Part shown: piece by piece, positions 18,262-26,517 of the stretch
Layout: each line of letters begins with the position of its first letter
Numbering within the stretch: position 1 is the stretch's first letter
Program-made: the position numbers and the translations under genes
Notes under the pieces: model-generated
What the model was told of the DNA's origin: nothing
Seen by the model: only the letters and a program-made list of their open reading frames with translations
Database searches by the model: none
DNA from: Pseudomonas koreensis
Lineage (GTDB): Bacteria > Pseudomonadota > Gammaproteobacteria > Pseudomonadales > Pseudomonadaceae
Length of the DNA stretch: 64,000 nucleotides
Reading direction: 5' to 3'
NCBI RefSeq assembly: GCF_012986595.1
Contig: NZ_JAAQYM010000009.1
Span: 186,001-250,000, forward strand

Positions 18262-18813
18262 ATGACCTTTAGAGCCCTGATTACCCTCGCCGAGGGCATC
18301 GATGATCTGCAATGCGTGACCCTGATCGACGTGCTGCGCCGCGCCGGCGTCGAAGTCGTGGCGGCCAGCATCGAAGGCCGGCGCATGCTGACCTGCGCGC
18401 GCGGCACGCGCCTGACGGCGGATGGCATGCTGATCGATGTGCTGGCGCAGACCTTCGACCTGATCGTCCTGCCCGGCGGCACCATCGGCGCCCAACACCT
18501 CGCGGCGCATCAGCCACTGCAACAACTGCTCAAGGACCAGGCCAGCGCCGGACGCCTGTTCGCCGCCATCGCCGAATCCCCGGCTGTCGCCCTGCAAGCC
18601 TCGGGCGTCTTGCGCCAGCGGCGCATGACCTGCCTGCCGAGTGCCAGTCATCAACTGTCAGGCTGTACGTTTGTTGATCAACCGGTGGTGGTCGACGGCA
18701 ACTGCATCACCGCCCAGGGCTCTGGTGCCGCACTGGCGTTTGCCCTGACGCTGGTTGAGCAGCTTGGCGGTAAAGCATTACGGACCAAGGTGGCGGGGGA
18801 GATGTTGGTTTGA
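18262..18813 (+). CDS. DJ-1/PfpI-family protein lacking the usual catalytic residues
   Basis: A 183-residue DJ-1/YajL/PfpI fold protein. ATG 18262 gives the usual family start before the first strand. Family members use a Cys on the elbow 'AAICA(A/G)P' held by a Glu. Here the elbow reads 'FAAIAESPAVAL', with Ala104 in place of the Cys, and the partner Glu aligns with Gln17 ('GIDDLQCVT'). Glyoxalase/deglycase chemistry of the normal kind is therefore unlikely, and a binding or chaperone role is possible. The rest of the fold is intact, so it does not look like a decaying gene. Confidence 0.8.
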   Translation: MTFRALITLAEGIDDLQCVTLIDVLRRAGVEVVAASIEGRRMLTCARGTRLTADGMLIDVLAQTFDLIVLPGGTIGAQHLAAHQPLQQLLKDQASAGRLFAAIAESPAVALQASGVLRQRRMTCLPSASHQLSGCTFVDQPVVVDGNCITAQGSGAALAFALTLVEQLGGKALRTKVAGEMLV

Positions 18814-18819
18814 CGAGAG

Positions 18820-20058
18820 TCAGACCTTCGCCTCTTCCACCGGCACATGCATCCGGTCGCGTTTGGCCAGGGTCGGGAACAGTTTGATCCACGTCCCGGT
18901 CACCACCAGGGTGCCGATTCCGCCCATCACCACCGCCGGCACAGTCCCGAACCAGTGCGCAGTGAGGCCGGATTCGAATTCGCCCAACTGGTTCGAGGCG
19001 CCGATGAACAGGCCGTTCACCGCGCTGACCCGGCCGCGCATTTCATCCGGGGTTTCCAGTTGCACGAAGGAGGCGCGGATCACCATGCTGATCATGTCCG
19101 CCGCGCCGAGCACCACCAGCACTGCCAGCGAGAACCAGAAAGAAGTCGACAGGCCGAAGGCGATGGTCGCAACGCCGAATACGCCGACGGCGGTGAACAT
19201 CACCCGGCCGACATTGCGCTCGACGGCAAATCGCGCCAGGAACAGCGACATCCCCAGCGCGCCGACCGCCGGCGCCGAACGCAGCAGGCCCAGGCCCCAA
19301 GGCCCGGTGAGCAGGATGTCTTTGGCAAACACCGGCAGCAACGCGGTGGCGCCGCCGAGCAGCACGGCGAACAGATCCAGCGAGATCGCTCCGAGAATGT
19401 CCGGACGGCTGCGTATGAAGCGGATGCCCGCCAGTAACGAGTCCAGCGTGGCTTTGCCTTTGTTCAGCGGCGTCTGTCGCGCGGGCAGGTTGAGCATCAA
19501 TGTGCAGGCGATGACGTAGAGCAGCACCGTCGGACCGTAGACCCAGACACTGCCGAACGCATAGAGCAAGCCGCCCATTGCCGGGGCGACGATGGTCGCC
19601 GATTGTTGTGCCGACTGCGCGGCAGCAACGGCCCGGGGGAACAGCGCGGTGGGCACGATGCTCGGCAGCAGCGCCTGGGTGGTCGGCAACTCGAAGGAGC
19701 GTGCGCCGCCGAGCAAGAAGGCGAGGATGAAGATCATTTCCCGGGTGATGTGATCAGTGGCGCTGCCAATCGCCAGCGCCAGCGCGATCAACGCCTGCAG
19801 CGACTGACAGATCGCCGCGACCCGGCGCCGGTCATAGCGGTCGGCGACATGCCCGGTGTGCAGCATGAACAGCACCCGCGGAGCGAACTCGACCAGACCG
19901 ACCAGACCGAGGTCGAGCACGTTGCCGGTCAGTTGGTACAGATTCCAGCCGATCGCCACGGTAAGCATCTGGAAGCCGCTGGCAGTGAAGATCCGGGCGA
20001 ACCAGAACGCGAGAAATGGACGATGGTGACGTAACAGCAGGGGCTCTTGGCTGGGCAT
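18820..20058 (-). CDS. MFS exporter, EntS-like
   Basis: A 412-residue major facilitator with about 12 segments, related to the enterobactin exporter EntS and similar drug exporters ('HTGHVADRYDRRRVAAICQ' in the 2-3 loop). ATG 20058 begins 'MPSQEPLLLRHHRPFLAFW', with the first helix directly after it; the open frame upstream runs through a REP element and is not coding. It ends seven bases from the convergent DJ-1 gene. The cargo is unknown; nothing about siderophores is nearby. Confidence 0.78.
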   Translation of the reverse strand: MPSQEPLLLRHHRPFLAFWFARIFTASGFQMLTVAIGWNLYQLTGNVLDLGLVGLVEFAPRVLFMLHTGHVADRYDRRRVAAICQSLQALIALALAIGSATDHITREMIFILAFLLGGARSFELPTTQALLPSIVPTALFPRAVAAAQSAQQSATIVAPAMGGLLYAFGSVWVYGPTVLLYVIACTLMLNLPARQTPLNKGKATLDSLLAGIRFIRSRPDILGAISLDLFAVLLGGATALLPVFAKDILLTGPWGLGLLRSAPAVGALGMSLFLARFAVERNVGRVMFTAVGVFGVATIAFGLSTSFWFSLAVLVVLGAADMISMVIRASFVQLETPDEMRGRVSAVNGLFIGASNQLGEFESGLTAHWFGTVPAVVMGGIGTLVVTGTWIKLFPTLAKRDRMHVPVEEAKV

Positions 20059-20184
20059 CTGAAGGCAGGTCTGGCTCGAGGGGAACCACGAGATTATCAC
20101 CAGTCTGTAACAGGAAGTTGCTATGACAAAAAAATTAGTTAGCCAGACATCTATCCTCCAATCCTTGTTCTCCTGTGGTTTTCC

Positions 20185-20306
20185 TGTGGCGAGGGAGCTT
20201 GCTCCCGCTGGAGGGCGAAGCCCTCCTGAGCATTTCTCTAAATAGGTCAAGGTTGCAGGTTTTACGGCCGCTGCGCAGGCGAGCGGGAGCAAGCTCCCTC
20301 GCCACA
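20185..20306. repeat. REP-type palindrome pair (GTGGCGAGGGAGCTTGCTCCCGC class)
   Basis: Two inverted units of a different REP class flank about 70 bases that hold a second small stem (GGAGGGC/GCCCTCC). It lies in the 546-base gap between the exporter and cioA; the remainder of this gap carries the ANR box. Confidence 0.85.
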
Positions 20307-20426
20307 AGGGATTTCGCCGCTCCGGGAATGTCTTTCAGTGCGTTGCCCAGGCGATGAGGCAACTTGTCACGCGGCAAACGACCACGCGGTTCTTCGTCGG
20401 AAATGGGACTACTCTTTCAACGTTGC

Positions 20427-20440
20427 TTGATCCAGATCAA
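20427..20440. promoter_or_regulatory. Perfect ANR/FNR box upstream of cioA
   Basis: TTGAT-CCAG-ATCAA matches the ANR/FNR consensus exactly. It is 164 bases before the cioA start codon. In P. aeruginosa ANR represses cioAB at low oxygen (known); the same control here is inferred. Confidence 0.8.
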
Positions 20441-20604
20441 GACCCTCCCGGGCCATGCTCTGGTGGCCCGATGGCCAGACTCCCTGCGTTGCGATGGTTG
20501 TTAAAAAAGAACGAATCAGAATTCGCCGCACTCCATATCCGTGGGGGCAGTAGGTGCAGGGGCCACAAGCCCCGACGCCGGTATTACCTGACAGAGGAAG
20601 ACTT

Positions 20605-22047
20605 ATGTTCGGTTTAGAGGCACTCGATCTCGCCCGAATTCAGTTCGCGTTCACGATCTCGTTCCACATCCTGTTCCCGGCCATCACCATTGGTCTGGCG
20701 AGTTACCTGGCGGTGCTCGAAGGCTTGTGGCTGAAAACCCATAACGACACCTACCGCGACCTTTACCATTTCTGGTCAAAGATCTTTGCCGTCAACTTCG
20801 GCATGGGCGTGGTGTCCGGATTGGTCATGGCCTATCAGTTCGGCACCAACTGGAGCCGCTTCTCGGACTTCGCCGGTGCCGTCACCGGGCCGTTGCTGAC
20901 TTATGAAGTGCTCACGGCATTCTTCCTCGAGGCCGGTTTCCTCGGGGTGATGCTGTTCGGCTGGAACAAGGTCGGGCGCGGCCTGCACTTCTTCTCCACC
21001 GTGATGGTGGCGATCGGCACGCTGATCTCGACGTTCTGGATCCTCGCGTCCAACAGCTGGATGCAGACCCCGCAGGGCTTCGAGATCGTCAACGGTCAGG
21101 TGATCCCGACCGACTGGCTGGCCATCATTTTCAACCCGTCGTTCCCGTACCGCCTGATGCACATGGCGACGGCGGCGTTCGTCGCCACGGCGTTTTTCGT
21201 CGGCTCGTCGGCAGCCTGGCACCTGCTGCGCGGCAGAGACAACCCGGCAATCCGCACCATGCTGTCGATGGCGATGTGGATGGCGCTGATCGTGGCGCCG
21301 ATCCAGGCGGTCATCGGTGACTTCCATGGCCTCAACACCCTCGAGCATCAGCCGGCGAAAATCGCCGCGATCGAAGGCCATTGGGAAAATAAAGGCGACG
21401 AAGCCACGCCGTTGATCCTGTTCGGCTGGCCGGACATGAAAGAAGAGAAAACCAAATTCGCCGTGGAGATCCCGTACCTCGGCAGCCTGATCCTGACCCA
21501 CTCGCTGGATAAGCAGGTTCCGGCGCTCAAGGAGTTCCCGCCTGAGGACCGGCCGAATTCGACCATCGTGTTCTGGTCGTTCCGGATCATGGTCGGCCTC
21601 GGTTTCCTGATGATCTTCACCGGTCTGTGGAGCCTGTGGCTGCGCAAGCGTGATTCGCTCTACACCTCGCGGCCGTTCCTGTACCTGGCGTTGTGGATGG
21701 GGCCGTCCGGCCTGATCGCGATCCTCGCCGGCTGGTTCACCACCGAGATCGGTCGTCAGCCGTGGGTGGTCTACGGGTTGATGCGTACGGCGGATGCGTC
21801 GTCCAACCACAGCTTCATGCAGATGAGCATCACCCTGATCATGTTTGTCGTGGTGTATTTCGCGCTGTTCGGCGCCGGCCTGGGTTACATGATGCGCCTG
21901 GTGCGCAAAGGGCCGAAAACCGACGAGGGCAAGGAAACCAACGACGGTGGTCCTGGGCAGAAACGCACACCGGCCCGTCCGTTGTCCGCGGCGGATGATG
22001 AAGGCGCCGACGCTGACCAGGCTCGCAGCCTGGAAAAGGAGATTTGA
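20605..22047 (+). CDS. cioA: Cyanide-insensitive ubiquinol oxidase subunit I (CioA/CydA)
   Basis: A 480-residue cytochrome bd-type subunit I in the inner membrane, which oxidises ubiquinol and carries the hemes. 'FAFTISFHILFPAITIG' holds the axial His near the N-terminus and 'NPSFPYRLMHMATAAF' the second His. The periplasmic Q-loop is short, as in the CioA branch rather than E. coli CydA. ATG 20605 follows AGAGGAAG. The C-terminal tail is hydrophilic. cioB follows after three bases. Confidence 0.95.
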   Translation: MFGLEALDLARIQFAFTISFHILFPAITIGLASYLAVLEGLWLKTHNDTYRDLYHFWSKIFAVNFGMGVVSGLVMAYQFGTNWSRFSDFAGAVTGPLLTYEVLTAFFLEAGFLGVMLFGWNKVGRGLHFFSTVMVAIGTLISTFWILASNSWMQTPQGFEIVNGQVIPTDWLAIIFNPSFPYRLMHMATAAFVATAFFVGSSAAWHLLRGRDNPAIRTMLSMAMWMALIVAPIQAVIGDFHGLNTLEHQPAKIAAIEGHWENKGDEATPLILFGWPDMKEEKTKFAVEIPYLGSLILTHSLDKQVPALKEFPPEDRPNSTIVFWSFRIMVGLGFLMIFTGLWSLWLRKRDSLYTSRPFLYLALWMGPSGLIAILAGWFTTEIGRQPWVVYGLMRTADASSNHSFMQMSITLIMFVVVYFALFGAGLGYMMRLVRKGPKTDEGKETNDGGPGQKRTPARPLSAADDEGADADQARSLEKEI

Positions 22048-22050
22048 CTC

Positions 22051-23058
22051 ATGGGTATTGATCTTCCGCTGATCTGGGCCGTGATCATCATCTTCGGCAT
22101 CATGATGTACGTGGTCATGGACGGCTTCGACCTGGGGATCGGGATTCTCTTCCCGTTCATCCCGGGCAAGACCGACCGTGACGTGATGATGAACACCGTC
22201 GCCCCGGTTTGGGACGGCAACGAAACCTGGCTGGTGCTGGGCGGTGCGGCGTTGTTCGGCGCCTTCCCGCTGGCCTATTCGGTGGTGCTGTCGGCGCTCT
22301 ACCTGCCGCTGATCTTCATGCTGATCGGCCTGATTTTTCGCGGCGTGGCGTTCGAGTTCCGCTTCAAGGCCAAGGACGACAAGCGCCACCTGTGGGACAA
22401 GGCGTTCATCGGCGGTTCGGTGGCGGCGACGTTCTTCCAGGGCGTGGCACTGGGCGCGTTCATCGACGGCTTGCCGGTGGTCAATCGGCAATACGCCGGC
22501 GGCTCACTGGACTGGCTGACACCCTTCACCCTGTTCTGCGGCGCCGCGCTGGTGGTGGCCTACGCCTTGCTCGGCTGCACCTGGCTGATCATGAAAACCG
22601 AAGGCAAGTTGCAGGAACAGATGCACAACCTGGCGCGGCCGCTGGCGTTCGTGCTGCTGGCGGTGATCGGCATCGTCAGCCTGTGGACGCCGCTGGCCCA
22701 TCCGGAAATCGCCACGCGCTGGTTCAGCAAGCCGAATCTGTTCTGGTTCATGCCTGTGCCGATTCTGGTGCTGGTGACTCTGTACGGCTTGATCCGCGCC
22801 GTGGCGCGCAACGCCAACTACATGCCGTTCCTGCTGACCCTGGTGCTGATTTTCCTCGGCTACAGCGGTCTGGGCATCAGCCTGTGGCCGAACATCGTGC
22901 CGCCGTCGATCTCGATCTGGGACGCCGCCGCACCGCCGCAGAGCCAGGGCTTCATGCTGGTCGGTACGCTGTTCATCATCCCGTTCATCCTGGGCTACAC
23001 CTTCTGGAGCTACTACGTGTTCCGCGGCAAGGTCACCCATGAAGACGGTTACCACTAG
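22051..23058 (+). CDS. cioB: Cyanide-insensitive ubiquinol oxidase subunit II (CioB/CydB)
   Basis: A 335-residue subunit II with about eight or nine membrane helices. The N-terminal 'IFGIMMYVVMDGFDLGIGIL' and 'VWDGNETWLVLGGAALFGAF' are CydB signatures. It starts three bases after cioA, preceded by AAAAGGAGA within the cioA end, and so is co-translated. Together they form the high-affinity, cyanide-resistant quinol oxidase. Confidence 0.95.
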   Translation: MGIDLPLIWAVIIIFGIMMYVVMDGFDLGIGILFPFIPGKTDRDVMMNTVAPVWDGNETWLVLGGAALFGAFPLAYSVVLSALYLPLIFMLIGLIFRGVAFEFRFKAKDDKRHLWDKAFIGGSVAATFFQGVALGAFIDGLPVVNRQYAGGSLDWLTPFTLFCGAALVVAYALLGCTWLIMKTEGKLQEQMHNLARPLAFVLLAVIGIVSLWTPLAHPEIATRWFSKPNLFWFMPVPILVLVTLYGLIRAVARNANYMPFLLTLVLIFLGYSGLGISLWPNIVPPSISIWDAAAPPQSQGFMLVGTLFIIPFILGYTFWSYYVFRGKVTHEDGYH

Positions 23059-23078
23059 TCTGCCGCTCCCCTCACTTG

Positions 23079-23100
23079 GTGGGAGCGAGCCTGTTCACGC
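23079..23100 (+). repeat. Single degenerate REP unit
   Basis: TGGGAGCGAGCCTGTTCACG resembles one half of the GTGGGAGCGAGCCTGCTCGCG class but with base changes in the palindrome and no inverted partner. Confidence 0.5.
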
Positions 23101-23143
23101 TGGCGTCGTACGCGGCGCCAGCGTCTGACGGAGGATCGATGCA

Positions 23144-23311
23144 ATGAACGGCAAACATTCCCTGCACGAGATTGAAGAAGCCGAAAAAAAGCCGCTGTGG
23201 CAGCGGCTCGGCTGGTTGGCCCTGATCTGGATCGGTAGCGTCGGCGCGCTGTTCATTGCGGCCAGCCTGATGCGCCTGTTCATGAACGCGGCCGGCCTGA
23301 CCACCCACTGA
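23144..23311 (+). CDS. Small membrane protein, DUF2474 family, partner of bd oxidase
   Basis: A 55-residue protein with a charged N-terminus ('NGKHSLHEIEEAEKKPLWQ') and one long membrane helix ('LGWLALIWIGSVGALFIAAS', continuing to about residue 48). GGAGGA eight bases upstream of ATG 23144 is a strong ribosome site. DUF2474 proteins are encoded after CioAB-type oxidases, and by analogy with CydX/CbdX may stabilise the oxidase. That role is inferred from position and size, not shown. Confidence 0.78.
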   Translation: MNGKHSLHEIEEAEKKPLWQRLGWLALIWIGSVGALFIAASLMRLFMNAAGLTTH

Positions 23312-23349
23312 AACATCCCGTCCCGTTGCCTTTGGGCACGGATTTATGA

Positions 23350-23376
23350 CCCTCTGTACCGCGGAGGGTTTTTTTT
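23350..23376. terminator. Rho-independent terminator
   Basis: CCCTC...GAGGG stem followed by eight Ts, after the cioAB-DUF2474 genes on the plus strand. Confidence 0.8.
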
Positions 23377-23385
23377 GCCTGGCGT

Positions 23386-24510
23386 TTACTTGCGCGCTTT
23401 GAGAATCACGAATTTCGGCGTTGCCGCCACTTGCTCGACGCCACGGAACAGCCGCGCCAGTTTGCTGTGATACCCCAGGTGACGGTTGCCGACGATGTAC
23501 AACGCACCGCCCACCACCAGCGCCTCGCGCGCCTGCTGGAACATGCGCCAGGCGAGGAAATCGCCGACCACTTGTTGTTGATGGAACGGCGGATTGCACA
23601 GCACCACGTCCAGCGACTGCGGCTCCTGCCCGGCCAGACCATCACCGGCCCGCACGGTCACTGCGCGCTCGCCCAGGGCGGCGCGCCAGTTTTCAGCGGC
23701 CGATTGCACGGCCATGAACGATTCGTCGACCAGCGTGTAATGCGCGTCAGGGTTCTGCAGCGCACTGGCAATGGCCAGCACGCCGTTGCCGCAGCCGAGG
23801 TCGGCGACGCGCGCGCTGCCGAGGTTCTTTGGCAGATGCGGGAGAAAGGCGCGGGTGCCGATGTCCAGGCCTTCGCGGCAGAACACGTTAGCGTGGTTGA
23901 GCAACTCGATGGCGGGCTCGTCGAGTCGGTAGCGCGAAGGGTAGGGCGAAGTCGCCGGGGCTTTGGCTTCGGGCGTGGCGATCAGCAGGCGAGCCTTTTT
24001 CACCGCCAGCGAAGCCTGCACCGGGCCAATGTAGCGTTCCAGCAGATCCCCGGCCGCACGCGGCAGGTGCTTGACCATGGCCGCCGCCACCACTTCGGCG
24101 CCGGGCGCCAATTGCCCTTGCAGGCGAATCAGTTGTTCTTCCAGCAAGGCGAGGGTCTTGGGCACGCGGATCAACACCCGGTCAAACGGCCCGATCAATG
24201 GTTCGCTGGCCGCAATGCCGGGCACCGCATCGAACGCAAGGCCGTTGCGCACCAGGTTTTTTTCCAGGCCCTGAAAGGCCAGAAACGAGTCGCCACTGCT
24301 GCTGACCTGAACCTTGCCCGCCAGACTTGCAGCCAGCGCTCCAAAGCTGTCGTTGAGCACCAGAACCCGAGTGTCTGCAGCCGGTTGCTGCGCGGCCAGG
24401 TGGTTGAGCAGGTATTCGTCAGCCGCATCGAAGGCTTGCAGCGGTTCGTTCTGCTGTTCGGGTTGGCGGATCAGATCGAGTTGGGCGAAGGGGGTTTCGA
24501 GCAAGGGCAT
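23386..24510 (-). CDS. rlmG: 23S rRNA (guanine-1835-N2)-methyltransferase RlmG
   Basis: A 374-residue RsmC/RlmG-type methyltransferase with a duplicated Rossmann architecture: an inactive N-terminal half and a catalytic C-terminal half. The SAM motif is 'VADLGCGNGVLAIAS' and the catalytic motif is 'VVLCNPPFHQQ' (NPPF). The N-terminal 'LQAFDAADEYLLNHL' matches RlmG rather than RsmC. ATG 24510 begins at the conserved 'MPLLETPFAQLDLIR'; an in-frame TTG eight codons upstream is less likely. Confidence 0.88.
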   Translation of the reverse strand: MPLLETPFAQLDLIRQPEQQNEPLQAFDAADEYLLNHLAAQQPAADTRVLVLNDSFGALAASLAGKVQVSSSGDSFLAFQGLEKNLVRNGLAFDAVPGIAASEPLIGPFDRVLIRVPKTLALLEEQLIRLQGQLAPGAEVVAAAMVKHLPRAAGDLLERYIGPVQASLAVKKARLLIATPEAKAPATSPYPSRYRLDEPAIELLNHANVFCREGLDIGTRAFLPHLPKNLGSARVADLGCGNGVLAIASALQNPDAHYTLVDESFMAVQSAAENWRAALGERAVTVRAGDGLAGQEPQSLDVVLCNPPFHQQQVVGDFLAWRMFQQAREALVVGGALYIVGNRHLGYHSKLARLFRGVEQVAATPKFVILKARK

Positions 24511-24657
24511 GGTGCGGAAACTCTGGTTAATCAACGGGTGGCCCGCAGCCCAGGGTCTCGCGGCGGACCGTCCGAGTGGACTTCGGCGCTTAACTCACGC
24601 CATCACTCAGGAAGGTCACAAATGGTACGTTCTTTTTCGCTCAAATACTCGCAGGTT

Positions 24658-25386
24658 TTAGGCGGTGGGGGCGTCGAGCAAACCACAACGAGTGGCGGCG
24701 GTGACGGCGGAAATCTTGTTGCAGACGTCCAGTTTGACGATCACGTTTTGCACGTGATAATTCACGGTCCGCTCGCTCAGACAAAGAATCCGGGCAATCT
24801 CGTAGGCCGTTTTGCCCACAGCGGAGAGCTGCAGCACTTCCAGTTCCCGCGGCGAAAGGTGCGGGGGCTGGGGCTTTTTGAGCGGTTTGGGCAGGGTTCT
24901 GGCAAATAGCTCACTCATATGGCTGGCCGCATAGAAGATATAGCCAAAATGCTCGTACAGCTCGAGCGCCTCCAGCGCCGCATTTTTCCTGACAAGACTG
25001 AGCGTGGTACACAAGCCGCTGGCTTGGTTGTGGAACGACTGGGACCAACCGTGGCGCAAACCGTGTTGCTGTTGTGCTCCCCATAACTGTGGCGTCTGCG
25101 CAAACACTTCTTCGGTCCAGACAATGGGCAGTACGCAGAGATTGCAGTGGGCTATTACCGGATCGATCTTGCTGTAGCTTTCTTTTTCATAGAGTTGATT
25201 CCACTCTTTAGGGTAGTTATTGATTTGCAAGGCTTTAAAGTCGGCATTCCGTTCAGTTGATGTCAATGTGATAGCGCAAAAATTGAAACCAATGTTTTGA
25301 GCAAATCGCAGCAGAATCGGATAAGCCGTCTCTATTTCTCTTGCGAAAGACAGTTGCTTTAATTGAGACGCCTTCCACCTTTCCAT
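24658..25386 (-). CDS. ppoR: LuxR-type quorum-sensing solo regulator (PpoR-like)
   Basis: A 242-residue LuxR regulator with an autoinducer domain (about 15-165) and a C-terminal helix-turn-helix (about 176-236, 'LSPRELEVLQLSAVGKTAYE'). The residues that line the acyl-homoserine-lactone pocket in LasR/TraR are present: Trp62, Tyr66, Asp75-Pro76, Trp90 and the Gly of 'HGLRHGW'. No luxI synthase lies in the window, so it is a solo. From memory, P. putida ppoR has the same neighbours (rlmG, ferredoxin reductase, mscL), which supports orthology. The 5' half is AT-rich (about 40% GC by my count). GGAG stands seven bases before the ATG. Confidence 0.85.
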   Translation of the reverse strand: MERWKASQLKQLSFAREIETAYPILLRFAQNIGFNFCAITLTSTERNADFKALQINNYPKEWNQLYEKESYSKIDPVIAHCNLCVLPIVWTEEVFAQTPQLWGAQQQHGLRHGWSQSFHNQASGLCTTLSLVRKNAALEALELYEHFGYIFYAASHMSELFARTLPKPLKKPQPPHLSPRELEVLQLSAVGKTAYEIARILCLSERTVNYHVQNVIVKLDVCNKISAVTAATRCGLLDAPTA

Positions 25387-25451
25387 GAAAACTCTCCGTT
25401 ACGCGTTACTGGGGTGCCGGTTTGGATCCAACGAATCCTGCACGGAAACGA

Positions 25452-25471
25452 GTGTAGGACATGTCCTACAC
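25452..25471. promoter_or_regulatory. Perfect 20-bp palindrome upstream of luxR solo (lux-box-like)
   Basis: GTGTAGGACATGTCCTACAC reads identically on both strands, the same length as a lux box, and lies 66 bases upstream of the LuxR gene in the 312-base gap shared with the divergent ferredoxin reductase. It is not the canonical CT-N12-AG form. The rest of this gap is AT-rich and shows nothing else clear. Confidence 0.6.
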
Positions 25472-25698
25472 GAAGAGTCGAATTTTTCGCTCTTTGGATA
25501 GAAGTATTCATGGCGATAAAGTTATTAAGCCGGAATAGAGCGGTATATTTAAGTTGTCATTCAATGTGTGAGCGGTTGTTTTAAATAGGTAAATATTTCA
25601 ATGGGTGACGCCGCCAAATGAGATGACATTACAAAAACAGTGGTGTTTGTCGTGGCGGATTCAGCGAAACTGTCAGAGTCCCTTCAGTGGAGTCGCCC

Positions 25699-26475
25699 AT
25701 GACTGCCAGCGCAGAGAAATTCACCGCCCAGACCTTGCTCGACGTGCAACCCCTGACGCCCAGCCTGTTCACGCTGCGAACCACGCGCGATGCAGGTTTC
25801 AGGTTCCGTGCAGGGCAGTTCGCCCGCCTTGGGGTGGAAAAGGCTGATGGCAGCAGGGTGTGGCGCGCTTATTCGATGGTGTCCTCGCCGTTCGACGAAT
25901 TTCTCGAGTTCTTTTCCATCGTGGTGCCGGGGGGCGAATTCACCAGTGAGCTAAGCCGATTGCGGCCTGGCGATACATTGCTGGTAGAACGCCAGGCTTT
26001 TGGCTACCTGACGCTGGATCGTTTCGTCGACGGTCGGGATCTGTGGCTGTTGTCCACGGGAACGGGGGTGGCGCCGTTTCTGTCGATCCTGCAGGACTTC
26101 GAGGTGTGGGAGCGGTTCGAGCGGATCATCCTGGTGTACAGCGTGCGCGAGGCGCGAGAGCTGGCCTACCTGGATCTGATCGAGCAACTGGCCCAGCGTG
26201 ATTACCTGGCCGAGCATGCGCACAAGTTGCGATTCATCCCCACGGTCACCCGCGAGGTCCATCCCGGTGCTCTGAACGGCCGTATCACCACACTGATTGA
26301 AAGCGGTGAGCTGGAACGCGAGGCCGGGCTGGAGCTGACAGCGGAACATTCGCGTGTGATGTTGTGCGGCAATCCGCAGATGATCGACGACACCCGGGCA
26401 CTGCTGAAAAAACGCCACATGAACCTGAGCCTGACGCGGCGTCCCGGGCAGGTGGCGGTGGAAAACTACTGGTAA
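25699..26475 (+). CDS. fpr: Ferredoxin--NADP+ reductase
   Basis: A 258-residue FAD-containing reductase of the bacterial subclass I type that exchanges electrons between NADPH and ferredoxin or flavodoxin, important in oxidative stress. The FAD motif is 'RAYSMVSSP' (RxYS), the NADP motif is 'LLSTGTGVAPFLSIL', and the C-terminal 'QVAVENYW' with a terminal aromatic residue is typical. ATG 25699 is preferred to a GTG four codons upstream. It is divergent from the LuxR solo gene. Confidence 0.92.
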   Translation: MTASAEKFTAQTLLDVQPLTPSLFTLRTTRDAGFRFRAGQFARLGVEKADGSRVWRAYSMVSSPFDEFLEFFSIVVPGGEFTSELSRLRPGDTLLVERQAFGYLTLDRFVDGRDLWLLSTGTGVAPFLSILQDFEVWERFERIILVYSVREARELAYLDLIEQLAQRDYLAEHAHKLRFIPTVTREVHPGALNGRITTLIESGELEREAGLELTAEHSRVMLCGNPQMIDDTRALLKKRHMNLSLTRRPGQVAVENYW

Positions 26476-26503
26476 AAAAAACGGCGCCCTCAGGCGCCGT
26501 TTT
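26474..26503. terminator. Bidirectional Rho-independent terminator
   Basis: ACGGCGCC-CTCA-GGCGCCGT stem with A-run before and T-run after, between the convergent fpr and mscL genes. Confidence 0.92.
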
Positions 26504-26517
26504 CAATCATGCTAGCG

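Noticed and set aside
18820..20058. Siderophore exporter assignment
   Set aside because: EntS-like sequence, but there is no siderophore gene or Fur box next to it.
20776..22491. Long minus-strand open frame opposite cioA/cioB
   Set aside because: Antisense shadow with skewed composition; it crosses the cioA-cioB junction.
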